In this document: positions 32,518 through 64,000 of the stretch, one piece after another
Layout: every line of letters begins with the position of its first letter
Position numbering within the stretch: position 1 is the first letter of the stretch
Source of the DNA: Plumapathes pennacea
Lineage: Eukaryota > Cnidaria > Anthozoa > Antipatharia > Myriopathidae
Direction: 5' to 3'
Assembly: GCA_964036295.1 (NCBI GenBank)
Contig: OZ038471.1
Span: 14,154,184 to 14,218,183, forward strand
DNA length: 64,000 nucleotides
The notes under the pieces: model-generated
Databases searched by the model: none
What the model was told of the DNA's origin: nothing
The model's input: the letters and a program-made list of their open reading frames with translations, nothing else
Made by a program: the position numbers and the translations under genes

Positions 32518-32777
32518 GGGCCCTCTCCATCTTTTCAATGTTTTTGTTTACATCTGGAAAATCCAAGGCTGAATTTGGTTCCCATCACGAAAGAACGTAA
32601 TCAATCAAAAGAAAAATAGGTTTAGTAGTACTTGTAGATTAAAAGAAACTAATCTTCTCTTCAAACGAGTCGGGTGGAAGTAGATTGCTGTACATCTTTC
32701 GACTTTCGGGGGCCCCGCCCAAAATGGCGGAACCAAGGATTTCGGCGCGCAAAGGACGTTGGTTGAGAGGGGTCATA
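32518..32777 (+). repeat. Dispersed repeat shared with 48340-48590
   Basis: AATGTTTTTGTTTACATCTG, AAACGAGTCGGGTGGAAGTA and ATCTTTCGACTTTCGGGGGC match the second copy in POLR3A intron 9 at about 80-90% by eye. Confidence 0.7.
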
Positions 32778-32910
32778 CACAGCTGATTGCAACAGCTATT
32801 ATTACAACTTCTCCAATTCTGCATCTTAAAGTCCCTAATCTTTGCTACAGGCCAAAAGGGCCTCATACTCGGTTTAGAACACCTTTGTCTCTACATTTAA
32901 CCAAAACTTT

Positions 32911-35205
32911 CTAGACGGACGCCAGCGAGAAAACCTGAATTCTGTTGTTAAAAGTGTCTGCTACGTAAAGTTGTCCTTTGTGATCCACCGCAACACCCGC
33001 GGGAAACCTCATCAAACCGTCATCCTGTCCCTTTCCGCCAAACTTCGTTACAAAAGCTCCATTGGGTTGAAAGATCTGGACCCTGTGATTACTCCGGTCA
33101 GCAACAAGTATCTGACCTTCATTATCTACCGTAATTCCCGCGGGATTGTTAAATTCCCCGTCCCCAGTCCCGCGGGATCCAAACTGAAAGCTAAGCGTCC
33201 CGTCCCGTTTGAAGACGCACACTTTGTGGTTGTTGTAATCGGTGACCGCAAGGTGTCCGACTTTCGTCATGGCAACGCCCCAGGGGCAGGCCAAGCTTTC
33301 GTGTATGACCTCACCAATCCGAACACCATCGTGAGAGAATATCTGAACCCGACTGTTTCCCGAATCCGCCACGAAAATTCGATTCTCCGAGTCGACTGTC
33401 ACGCCGTGCGGGTGATTTAGCTTGCCGTCGTCGGCTCCGAAGCCTCCGAAACTCTTGACAAGTCTACCCGACATGGTAACGATTTGTACCCGATGGTTCT
33501 GTCCGTCTGATACGATGATACAGTTGCCTCGGTTGCTAAGCGACAGGCAATAGGGGAAGTTAAACTGTGCTTTCTGAGCTCCCTGAGAACCAATCGTCTT
33601 GAGCTCGTCGCCTTTTAAGCTGAGAATTTTAATCCTGTGGTTGTGCGAATCGGCAACGATCATATGTTCGTGAAAGTCTATCAAGACGCTGTAAGGATTG
33701 GACAAACCGCCGCACTCCTCCCCCCTAAGTACTCTCTCACTGCTTATCCAGTCTTTAGGACGGACCATTACTGTGAGGGGGTTCCCACCGGCTAGACAGC
33801 CATTAACACTGATCCTCAGCCAGTACGCGTCGGCTCGAGTAATGGCGTAAGCGAGAGTATACGTCCCGTCTTGGTTGTCTAGGCAGTCCCATTTGAAATA
33901 CGCGTTGTCTAGGCTCGCTTGGGAATTCGGCTGCGAGATTGAAAGGCTCACATTATCGCCTCCACTTCGCTGCTTTTGGCCTTGATGATTGACAGCTGTG
34001 AGTGACATGCGATGGACCTCGCCTGCTGTTAACTGCTGCGCCTTGGTGCTGGAGAGGGTACATTGGGCGGGGTCGGTGGGGGAGGGGGGCTGACTTTCTC
34101 GCAGACTCCCCAGTTTGTTAATCATTTCAGTAACGCCTTCCTCTGCGATTACAAAGTTGATCCCTTGAGTTTTCGGCGCATTCTTCAACGATGGGATTCT
34201 CTCGGCTTCTTTCATGAGGCTCACCATCCGACGCACGATTACCTGCCCAACGCTTAAAACTTCCATATCGCTTCCCTGCTTCACGGCGCATTCAGTAAAC
34301 AAACAACAATTGTTGACATTTTGAAGTGTGTTTTCAAACTTCGATCGCTGAGAATGAAAACTCCTAAGTTTAGCCTTACTTCTTGCATCAAATTCAGCCA
34401 GTAGCGCCTCCATTCGCCGCTTGAGCGCCGTGATCAACTTTTGAAAATATTCTTCTATAGAAGCGCGGATTTTGGTGTCACTCTTACCAGCTTGCGCGAT
34501 AACTTCTTTCGCAAACGTAGCGTGTCTTTGCAGTCGCTTTTGCTTTGCCCTCGCTTGTTCACAAAGTGTAGCCAAGTTCAATTTAACTGTCTTGGCGGCT
34601 TCTTCAATAGTTCTGAGCTGATGACGTTCGTGCTGCGACATGACACAATCATGGCAAACGCCGATCTCGCACGTTTGACAAAAGTAACATAGAGATTCCG
34701 ACGCGTGCTTGAAGCAGAAGTGAGGCCTGTGAAGCGCAAACGCTGATTTATCGCCGTTGTTGCGTAATTCGTTCACTGACTGAAGCCGATGTGCTTTTGT
34801 TGAAGTCATCCTCCGATGAGCTGTAGTACAAAAATCGCACAGGAATAGGTAACAGTCGTTACAACGCATGGAAACCCGTTCCTCTTTTGAATCACAGCTA
34901 TCACACGGAAGCGAGTGAAGAGAGTTTGCGTTCATGGCAGCTGAAGTAACAATGTTGTTTACAACGAAATTCACAGGGATATCGCTCTGCGGATCGAAGT
35001 TGTGGCCGCAAACGGGGCAACCCGGTACTTTACCATTCTTCGGTGAAACCGTTTGATTTCGTATACATCTCTTGCATACTGTGTGAAGACAAGGCAAGAG
35101 TAATGGACTGACATACCGTTTCGAACAACCAGGGCATGACATGTTCGCTTGAATGTCAAGCAACTCGTCGGCGAACGTAACCTTCTGGGGTCGCTGTTTT
35201 GCCAT
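32911..35205 (-). CDS. TRIM71/LIN-41-type E3 ubiquitin ligase (RING, B-boxes, coiled coil, filamin, NHL), intronless
   Basis: A single uninterrupted 764-aa frame. RING C3HC4 at 24-66 (C24, C27, C39, H41, C44, C47, C63, C66) is expected to recruit a ubiquitin E2. Two B-box zinc regions follow at about 101-139 and 164-195, a coiled coil at about 200-300, a filamin/ABP280 Ig-like domain at about 379-484, and six NHL repeats at about 496-760 (repeated HNHRIKIL / NNRIQVF-type blades), likely an RNA- or protein-binding propeller. Two B-boxes plus filamin plus NHL is the TRIM71/LIN-41 layout; TRIM2/3 have one B-box. Cnidarians have many TRIM-NHL paralogues, so strict TRIM71 orthology is not shown. 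The lack of introns beside intron-rich neighbours suggests retroposition or intron loss. Confidence 0.93.
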   Translation of the reverse strand: MAKQRPQKVTFADELLDIQANMSCPGCSKRYVSPLLLPCLHTVCKRCIRNQTVSPKNGKVPGCPVCGHNFDPQSDIPVNFVVNNIVTSAAMNANSLHSLPCDSCDSKEERVSMRCNDCYLFLCDFCTTAHRRMTSTKAHRLQSVNELRNNGDKSAFALHRPHFCFKHASESLCYFCQTCEIGVCHDCVMSQHERHQLRTIEEAAKTVKLNLATLCEQARAKQKRLQRHATFAKEVIAQAGKSDTKIRASIEEYFQKLITALKRRMEALLAEFDARSKAKLRSFHSQRSKFENTLQNVNNCCLFTECAVKQGSDMEVLSVGQVIVRRMVSLMKEAERIPSLKNAPKTQGINFVIAEEGVTEMINKLGSLRESQPPSPTDPAQCTLSSTKAQQLTAGEVHRMSLTAVNHQGQKQRSGGDNVSLSISQPNSQASLDNAYFKWDCLDNQDGTYTLAYAITRADAYWLRISVNGCLAGGNPLTVMVRPKDWISSERVLRGEECGGLSNPYSVLIDFHEHMIVADSHNHRIKILSLKGDELKTIGSQGAQKAQFNFPYCLSLSNRGNCIIVSDGQNHRVQIVTMSGRLVKSFGGFGADDGKLNHPHGVTVDSENRIFVADSGNSRVQIFSHDGVRIGEVIHESLACPWGVAMTKVGHLAVTDYNNHKVCVFKRDGTLSFQFGSRGTGDGEFNNPAGITVDNEGQILVADRSNHRVQIFQPNGAFVTKFGGKGQDDGLMRFPAGVAVDHKGQLYVADTFNNRIQVFSLASV

Positions 35206-36160
35206 TTTGCGGAAACCTCCACTTAGTACGGCAGGCAGTGTTTTTATTTACCGCGTTCCCGCGCCGGAATTTCAAAGTCTTGTCAGGAAGCCTTTTCTTG
35301 TCCGAGTTCGCTACTTTAACGTTCTGTGCGTGTGCAGGTAAAAAATGCGTGACCAATGTTTCTAATAAACCAAACTTTGAATATTTTAAAATAGAACCAC
35401 AATGCAGATTACTCAATGGAACGTGATTGTCAGACAAACAAATCTAGTGCCGGCCTCCCCCTGTGTCCAATGACAAAGCTCTGCACAAGTCCTTTGATCC
35501 GGCACGACAAAGCATTTGAATATAATTGCACGTTAACGAATTGGTAATTGCCGTGGGCGGAAGATTGGTGATCAGAGAATGTGTTTGACTATTTTCGTTG
35601 GGTTTCAATGCGTTTGTTTTTTTTTTTTTTTCAATGTCAGATGGCTGTTATTATTGCTCGGCCACGCCTAAAACCCCAGGCCCTTGATGAGTTTTTCTTT
35701 CTTTCTAATTGTAAAACGCATGTTTGGTAAAGTTGAAGGACACAGTCCCCTGCCACGCAATTGTATTTTGACTGGAATGTTAGTTTAGTATTTGCAATAA
35801 CCAAATCTTATAAAAAAACATTGCTTGCCTGAGAACGAAATAGCATTGCGGAAAATTAGTTTAGTCGACCTTGGGTATCGCAGAATATGAGCCAAATCCT
35901 ATAAGAACATTTCCTCGCCTGAGATCGAAAATAAATTGCGAAAAATTAGTTTTGTAATTACCTTAGATATCGTGCAGGAATAAACAAATCCTATACATTA
36001 AAAAAAAAAAAAAAAAAAAAAAAATAACATTTCGTTTCGCCAGAGATCAAAATACTAGACAGCTTATGAATTCTCTTTCGTAGGGAAAAGGCCAAGTAAT
36101 CGACTCCCTGAGCGGACAATATTCTTATGAATAATAATGGTTCTTCCAACATCCCACTCG
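35206..36160. other. Intergenic region upstream of the TRIM gene
   Basis: Presumed TRIM promoter side. Contains short T- and A-homopolymers (35618-35631, 36001-36023) and two loosely repeated segments of about 90 bp around ATCCTATAAGAACATT. No gene, TATA box or clear element. Confidence 0.4.
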
Positions 36161-36536
36161 TTTACAACATGAACAATGTTTTATTGCTTATTAAGTAAAA
36201 TCTGGCAACTTATATACAAACTATAAATTTGCAATTCGACGCCGGACAAAGTGCGACTGACACTGAGTCACTGAGCCTTAAATAGTCTTTAATATAAATC
36301 CCAAATAACACTTTTCGAGATTTTCCCGGCTTTGTAATAAATCTGAAGTTTTTACAGCTTGTAAAAATTTTGCCTTCGGTTACACTTGATTTCCATACAT
36401 GCAATAATTCAAAGTTAGCAAAACCAAGTGTACAGCAAAATTTATCAAACGCGACATTGCGCGAGGGAAATTCTCCAGTATGGGACTGAATATGCTGGTC
36501 GAAACTACACTAGATAAGTGAAAAACAACGTTTCCT

Positions 36537-36778
36537 AACCCTGTCACTAATATTTATCACCGTAAAGTTTTTCCTTCAGTTTCTTACAATGTCCTAGTTG
36601 TTCAAAGTCCTCTAAAAGGTTTTGTTCAAAGACGAACTAAAGAGTTTATTTTAGGCTCAAAATTTATCAAAGACCCTGAGTTCCGAGCGAATATTCTAGT
36701 TCCCAAGCTTAAATATGACAAAACGTTTGCTCCTCATCCAGGATTAGCCTAATCGTGCTTTAAACAACCGTGTCCAGA
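36537..36778. repeat. Degenerate R2 element
   Basis: GTTTTGTTCAAAGACGAACT and CATCCAGGATTAGCCTAATC, then GTGCTTTAAACAACCG, follow R2 order but are diverged. A short R1 remnant follows at 36835-36905. Confidence 0.55.
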
Positions 36779-37165
36779 AATATATCATACAGAATGAAAG
36801 AAAAACTTTGCTCTTAGTGACTTTCTCACATAAACCTGATTGAACTATCAACTTTCACTGCATCACTCAAACAACGGCGGGAAAGTCTTCATTTTGAGTT
36901 TAGGAATGGAAGGGCTAAGACCTTGACTTAAAGCTAGTCTACCTTGTTTACTACGTACAGTACAGGGTTCTACACTAAACGCGCACTAGCTTCCTCTTTT
37001 GATCAAGCTACAGCATGTTACAATGGGCACATTCCGCGGAAACTGGCACAACCTTCAAGGCGAGCTCTCCTGGCACAACTCAGTAGCAAAGTTGTTTTTC
37101 TTCAAATTCGCGTGTAAACCGAAGATCTGACTTGCATACGCTCTCCAGTCATCCGAACACGTTCA

Positions 37166-37410
37166 AGATCAGAAACCTTTCATCAACAAAAGTACTTTGT
37201 TCTTGTTTTTGTTTGCATCTTCACCATTACAACAGCAGTGCCTACCCTGAAGTCATCTGCACGCGCTGGGAACCTCTAGATCAGAAACCTTTCATCAACC
37301 AAAATCTTCTGTTGTTGTTTTTGTTTGTATATTCACCATGACAACAGCAGTACCTACACTGAAGTCATCTGCGCACGCCACGTGCCTCTAGATCAGAAAC
37401 CTTTCATCAA
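37166..37410 (-). repeat. 112-bp tandem repeat overlapping the TMEM67 stop codon
   Basis: AGATCAGAAACCTTTCATCA recurs at 37166, 37278 and 37390, exactly 112 bases apart, and the sequence between is largely shared. The copy at 37390 contains the last ten codons of TMEM67; the other two lie in the presumed 3' UTR. Confidence 0.9.
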
Positions 37411-40400
37411 CCAAAGTCTTCCTCGCCAGATTGCGTCGCCCGAAACTGTTCCGTAACATGGTCACAAAACGATCCATCAAATAAGTGAGAAACGCTGCCA
37501 AGACGTAATCCGTGGCAATCAAGTCAACAATGGCAAAAAACAACAAGTCGAACAGAAGCAAAGTCCACTCGTTGCCATAGAACAGGACAGAGTTGAAGGA
37601 GCGGCTGTCGTCGTTGTAAAAGACAGCTTTATCTACCGGTGGATCGGCCATCTCCATGTCCAGAACCCTTTCCAGTAAGAGCTTGTCTTTAACCAGGTAG
37701 TCCAGGTCACGCAAGGAATGGTCGATGAAGGCTGAAAGAAATCTGTTGATGGATGCGTACGCCTGGATGCTTTTTTCCACCGCGACTGGGAGTCTTGTAT
37801 TTGCTCCCCCACCTGGAAGTCAGTAAAGGCCATGTCACGCAAACCATGTCACACAAGGCCATGTAAGGCCATGTCACACAAGGCCATGTAAGGCCATGTC
37901 ACACAAGGCCACGTCACACCATTCCATGTAACACAAGGCCATGTCACACATTCACAAGGCCATGTCACACAAGGTCATGTCACACAAGACCATGTTACAC
38001 AAGGCAATTTTCCCTACAACCAAAATGCTAATGACAGCATTGCAAGAGAAGTTGCAAAGTATGGTACACATCACATGCTGCAAAAAGACCATGTAACATT
38101 GCGAAAAGTAGACAACCGTTCCTGCAACTTGTACTGCAACTGGCATTGCATTGTAAGGAAAATTGCCTCTTAAATCTGAAGTCGAAACACTAAAAATCTT
38201 GCACGTACTCTAAAGTAATAACAAGCAAACACAGTCCCTTACCTGCTGCAGAGTTCGGCATGTTTCTCCGCTGCACTTGTGCATCTCTCTGGCGCAGCGG
38301 CTCAATGGTGAGATCATACTGTTGACGAAATTTTCTTGGAATGGCCACTTCAAATGTCTGCCTCTCTGAATTCGGTTCCAGCCCTCGCTTTCCACACAAG
38401 TCGTCCTCTTCACGTTTCAGCTGTTCGTTCATGTCCCTCATGTCTGTGTCCGCTCGTCCATGGACAGACCTGCCATGGATGTAGTAGCCATACAGGTCAT
38501 TGGCCATGACAAAAATACTCACGTTACTCATAGAGCACAGGTCGATGAAGTCGCAGAACGAGTCACCCACAAACCTCTCATAGATGAAGGCAAAGAAGAA
38601 CCACTGGACTAATTCTACTAGGAGATAGACCATGGCCATGACTCCGAACCTCAAAATCCTGCTAAATTCACCAACATATTGAGTGGTGTAATCAACAGAG
38701 AAACGGCTCTCGGGATCGGTGGTGGCAAGATATTCAAATCCCAGGACTTTCAAGAAAAACAACACTATAAACAACTGGAGCTCGATGTTGATTTTTCTTG
38801 TGGTTTGAAGCTCATTCCACTCATTAGCAATGAAGAATGTTCGCCAAATGCTTATTGGAGCATCAACAGCAGCACCATCTCCACCCTGGCTGGGTTGAGT
38901 TATTCTTCCCCGGGGCTTCTCCCAGTCGATAAAGAAGATGTCAATACTGATTTGGGACCAGAACATGTGAAGCAAGTCAAAGACCTTGAACACAAAAGCA
39001 ACAACAAGAAAATCTACAAAGAGCTTCTCCTGGGACTTGGTTGGAAGAAGTCTGTACACAACATTCTGCTTCTTAAAGAAAATCAGCCACTGAACAGAAA
39101 GGCCGAAGGTAATCCAAAACACCATTGTTGAGAGCGAGCCTATGAGGTACAGGGTAAATTTCAATAGGCTTGAGCAGTCTATAGCCTCACTGCCATGCCT
39201 TCGCCTCCAGCCCGCCACCTTCAGTATCGCCAGCATCACCGACAAGCCGAACAAACAGCCAAAGGCAATCTGAAAGAAAATTAGATGATAATGATTGTTA
39301 GACGGTGCTGTAAGGCACCGTGATGTTGCAAGTACGTGAAAATTTCGGCACTTGAACAGTGGCATGGTACATTGTTGTGACAGTATATCATTTAAATGTA
39401 CTAAACTTTATTATCATATTTTAGTATATACCACACAAGTGAATAGTGCTTTTCCTGCGCTCTGATTGGCTCCTCAGTCTCGGAATATCAAGTACTATTC
39501 ACCTCCCGGCGGCTTCTGGTAAAACAAAATGGCGCATGAGCCCAATTTTTGCTTATTTTTGTCGGAAATAAAATAGCTATTTGGGAGCTGGCTATTAAAC
39601 TTGTGTGGTATATACTAAAACAATTATTTGCCTCAGTGTCGGTGAATAGCGGTGGATATTTACCTCACCGAAATGGCTCGGTAAATATCCACCGCTATTC
39701 ACCTCCACTTCGGTGAATAATTGTCAAACCGGTAGTTTGTTACACTGCAACTTTCTCGCCCAACCACGGGCAATTTGCATGGCAACATCAGAAAAGAGTG
39801 GGAGATTAAAATGAATAAACTGTCAACTTTTCCTTACCCAGGGACGGGGCATCTGTAAGCAAACTAAAACATCACTCAAGAAATTTTGAAGTTAACATGA
39901 TTTTTTTATTCTGTGTCTGCTGTTAGTAGCATACTTTCTCTTTCCAAACAACTTATGTGATATGCAATATAATGCATTGATCAATTCCCACTGTAACCAT
40001 CTTCACCCCTGGACAAAAGTACCCTGGAGATATTTCAGACGTGGTTGCTGGCTGTTCTTACCAGTGTGTCTTCACGAATCTTGTCCGTATCCATCTCGTA
40101 CATCACTGAGAATGACACAGTCTTGGTTGTCTTGGCGTAGTCCACATCTGTAACATCCAGAAAGCCATACCTAACACGTAGAAGGGGCGGGTAGATCTCA
40201 CCATCAGAGGATCTGAGCTTTATTGTCAGTTGTATGTCTTTGGCATATCTGAGCTGTTGCAAGGCCTGGTTTTCTTTATTCTTACCAACAAGATTGTCAA
40301 CCAGGAGAAACCTTCTAGTCAATTGCCAGTTCTTTTCAGAGGCTTCTCTGTTTACAAAATCCTTCCCCTTTTTGAAGTCTTCATCAAGGACCGGGATTGG

Positions 40401-41558
40401 AAATAGTTGTCCATCATTTGTAATAAGGAACATGTCATAGAAATACATAGGCATGTTCAGGAGTTCTTCAACAGTCACTGAGCAAGACGATTGGTAGTTA
40501 GTGGCAAACTGAGTCGCCGCAGACATTTTCGAAGGCCTGTCCTTGCAAATCTGAATAATGTTTGTTCCATTTCTCAAGCCAACAAATGTACCGTTTAAAG
40601 TGTATATTGCTAAAACAAAAGTAATCTCTTGACTTGCAGTGTACTTTGTTGTCACATCTCTGGAATCCAACACTTCAAGAGCGTCCTTCGCAGAATCTCT
40701 GTAATACAGCCACGGCAAGGTAGGTGCCCAATCGTCAATATTTTCCACTGTGTCTATCTTAGTTTTTTCGCCCACAATTTTTAGATATTCCTTGCATGCA
40801 TCTGTCTTAGAGCCTTTGCCATCAGCAAGATCCAAATTATAATCCAGCAACACACATAGATTCCCCAGTAACTGGCATGCAGTTAGATTGTAGTCTTGCT
40901 TACACACACCTTGAACGGCTCTGAGATTGTTCGAGAAGAAATATGAGTTCACAGTCTTGTCATCGTACTTCACCGAATACAAGCCGTCGTCTAAAATGCT
41001 CGGGATGAGGCCAGAGTCTTTCAAACACATTCCTCCATTTATACTAGAATCCGAAGGACAAGTGCAAATATCCGAGCCGTTTACATAAAAGCTTTCGTGG
41101 CAACGCTTACAAGGACCTTCAAAGGAGCTCAGATCAATAGCGCCAATACAAGGGACACAAGATCTCGTTTCTAACCGACTGCCATTACGGGCTCTGTCCA
41201 CTGGAAAGAAACCTCCGGGACAGCTCTGACATGTCTTGGTTTTCGAGTCGTAGCCAACACTTGCTGGGCATTTTGTACAAAACAAGCCATCCAGCGACGA
41301 AGTTGTATTCTCGCTGCCAGCTGAAGCACACTTTCTGCAGCTGTTTACTCCGTTCTGTTTCACGTAGCCGATTTGACAAACGCACGATAGTTTATCTTCA
41401 CTTTGCTGTTGACCTGGGCCACAGCTTTTACAACTCAGAGATGAGAACTGAAAGAATTGACTTTTCGTGCATTTCTCTGGGGTTGAGTAAGGGATCTCGA
41501 AGGCCTCGGAAAAGCACACCACCGTCGCTATAAACAAAATCACCAAGTTGCCCGCCAT
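37388..41558 (-). CDS. TMEM67: Meckelin (TMEM67/MKS3), three exons
   Basis: Exons on the minus strand: 41558-40062, 39269-38243, 37812-37388; phases 0 and 1 match; 982 aa (human 995). Meckelin is a ciliary transition-zone membrane protein of the MKS module, altered in Meckel and Joubert syndromes in humans. A signal peptide covers about residues 1-19 (LVILFIATVVCFSEA). A cysteine-rich extracellular region with paired CxxC motifs follows, then a conserved ectodomain (LTRRFLLVDNLVG, YPPLLRVRYG, SFSVMYEMD), then hydrophobic membrane segments and signature words FFIDWEKPRG, FIANEWNELQT, DLCSMSNVSIFV and YYIHGRSVHG. The C-terminus ARKTLVDERFLI nearly equals the human ending. Start: the first ATG before the signal peptide. 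Odd: exon 1 alone is 1497 bp, whereas the vertebrate gene has more than 25 exons. Confidence 0.96.
37822..38005. repeat. Minisatellite AAGGCCATGTCACAC in TMEM67 intron 2
   Basis: About a dozen degenerate copies of a 15-26 bp unit (ACAAGGCCATGTCACAC, AAGGCCATGTA) fill half of the 430-bp intron, starting nine bases from the exon 3 acceptor. Confidence 0.85.
39420..39728. repeat. R5 plus R6 composite element, intact junction
   Basis: R5 (39420-39619, ends TTTAGTATATACCACACAAG and CTTGTGTGGTATATACTAAA) abuts R6 (ACAATTATTTGCC to GGTGAATAATTGT). It lies in TMEM67 intron 1 and is the unbroken version of the 17.4-17.96 kb copy. Confidence 0.9.
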
Positions 41559-41986
41559 TTTTGCAAAGCGGAATGAACTGTCAGCTCAGGTGTTGTTGAG
41601 AGCTTTTGTGGGGAGGAGAGGGGGAAGTGATGGAATACCTCCCAGGGTAGGCAGGGGTTTAGCGAAAACAAAACACTTTTCATTTTATTTCTTTATATCT
41701 CCTTATAAACTTTAAAGTTATTTCTTCTATATTTTAATCTTTTTACTGTATTCAAAATCCATTATTTTATTATTTGGACATTTCTCTAAAGTTAGAACAG
41801 GTTTTTGGCTACTTCCCCACCCCTCTCCTCACGTGTAGTGCAATATTTCCCACACCACATCGAGGTAGTGGAGCAGCAAAATGGCGGACGGATGTCAACC
41901 ATGAGGAGAGAAATAAGGAGACGTTCATCTTTTGATTGATCATGTACATTGAACATTGGAGATTATAGAGAAACTCCAGCAGCAGA
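41559..41986. promoter_or_regulatory. Bidirectional promoter region of TMEM67 and POLR3A
   Basis: Only 428 bp separate the two divergent start codons, so both promoters and 5' UTRs must lie here or overlap. No TATA box or clear factor site is visible; GGTTTTTGGCTACTTCCCCA and a GTGTAGTGCAATATTTCCC stretch lie in the middle. Confidence 0.6.

Positions 41987-64000
<22,014 letters not shown>

Noticed and set aside
32971..33420. 149-codon plus-strand frame
   Set aside because: Antisense shadow of the NHL-repeat coding region of the TRIM gene.
38679..39131. 150-codon plus-strand frame
   Set aside because: Antisense shadow of TMEM67 exon 2.

Overview
This window looks like nuclear DNA of an animal, most likely an anthozoan cnidarian such as a stony coral. 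It holds spliced genes with GT-AG introns and human-like protein architectures, a TRIM-NHL gene, moderately AT-rich introns, and a very dense population of short terminal-inverted-repeat (TIR) and foldback elements. The species cannot be fixed from the sequence alone. Nothing looks bacterial, and there is no operon, CRISPR array or phage. All coding calls were made by hand translation with splice phase carried from exon to exon.

Layout, left to right. (1) 1-1056, minus strand: the N-terminal 352 residues of a V8-like (glutamyl endopeptidase type) serine protease followed by a fascin-like beta-trefoil segment, open at the left edge. (2) 4096-18998, plus: an about 12-exon homologue of vertebrate C2orf81, function unknown. 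(3) 22727-31063, plus: a complete 12-exon calcineurin A (PPP3C) gene of 478 aa. (4) 32911-35205, minus: an intronless TRIM71/LIN-41-type gene (RING, two B-boxes, coiled coil, filamin, NHL). (5) 37388-41558, minus: meckelin (TMEM67) in only three exons, 982 aa. (6) 41987 to beyond 64000, plus: POLR3A, the largest subunit of RNA polymerase III, with 29 exons visible (about 993 residues) and the C-terminal part outside the window. TMEM67 and POLR3A are divergent across a 428-bp shared promoter region. Calcineurin and TRIM are convergent.

The genes do not form a pathway. They are separate housekeeping, signalling, ciliary and regulatory genes. Between and inside them lie at least ten families of non-autonomous repeats. 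These include a roughly 190-bp TIR element with more than ten copies, a 240-bp element inserted into a copy of itself, a foldback that split a composite element and left a 10-13 bp target duplication, a 23-bp minisatellite of about 25 copies, and two blocks built on GGATCC. POLR3A intron 12 carries a head-to-head pair of tRNA-Phe(GAA)-like genes, each with the same 29-nt insertion in the T arm. That pair is the least ordinary item seen. I found no evidence of a wholly new biological system. The most promising leads are the split-T-arm tRNA pair, the protease-fascin fusion, the three-exon TMEM67 and the nested repeat histories.
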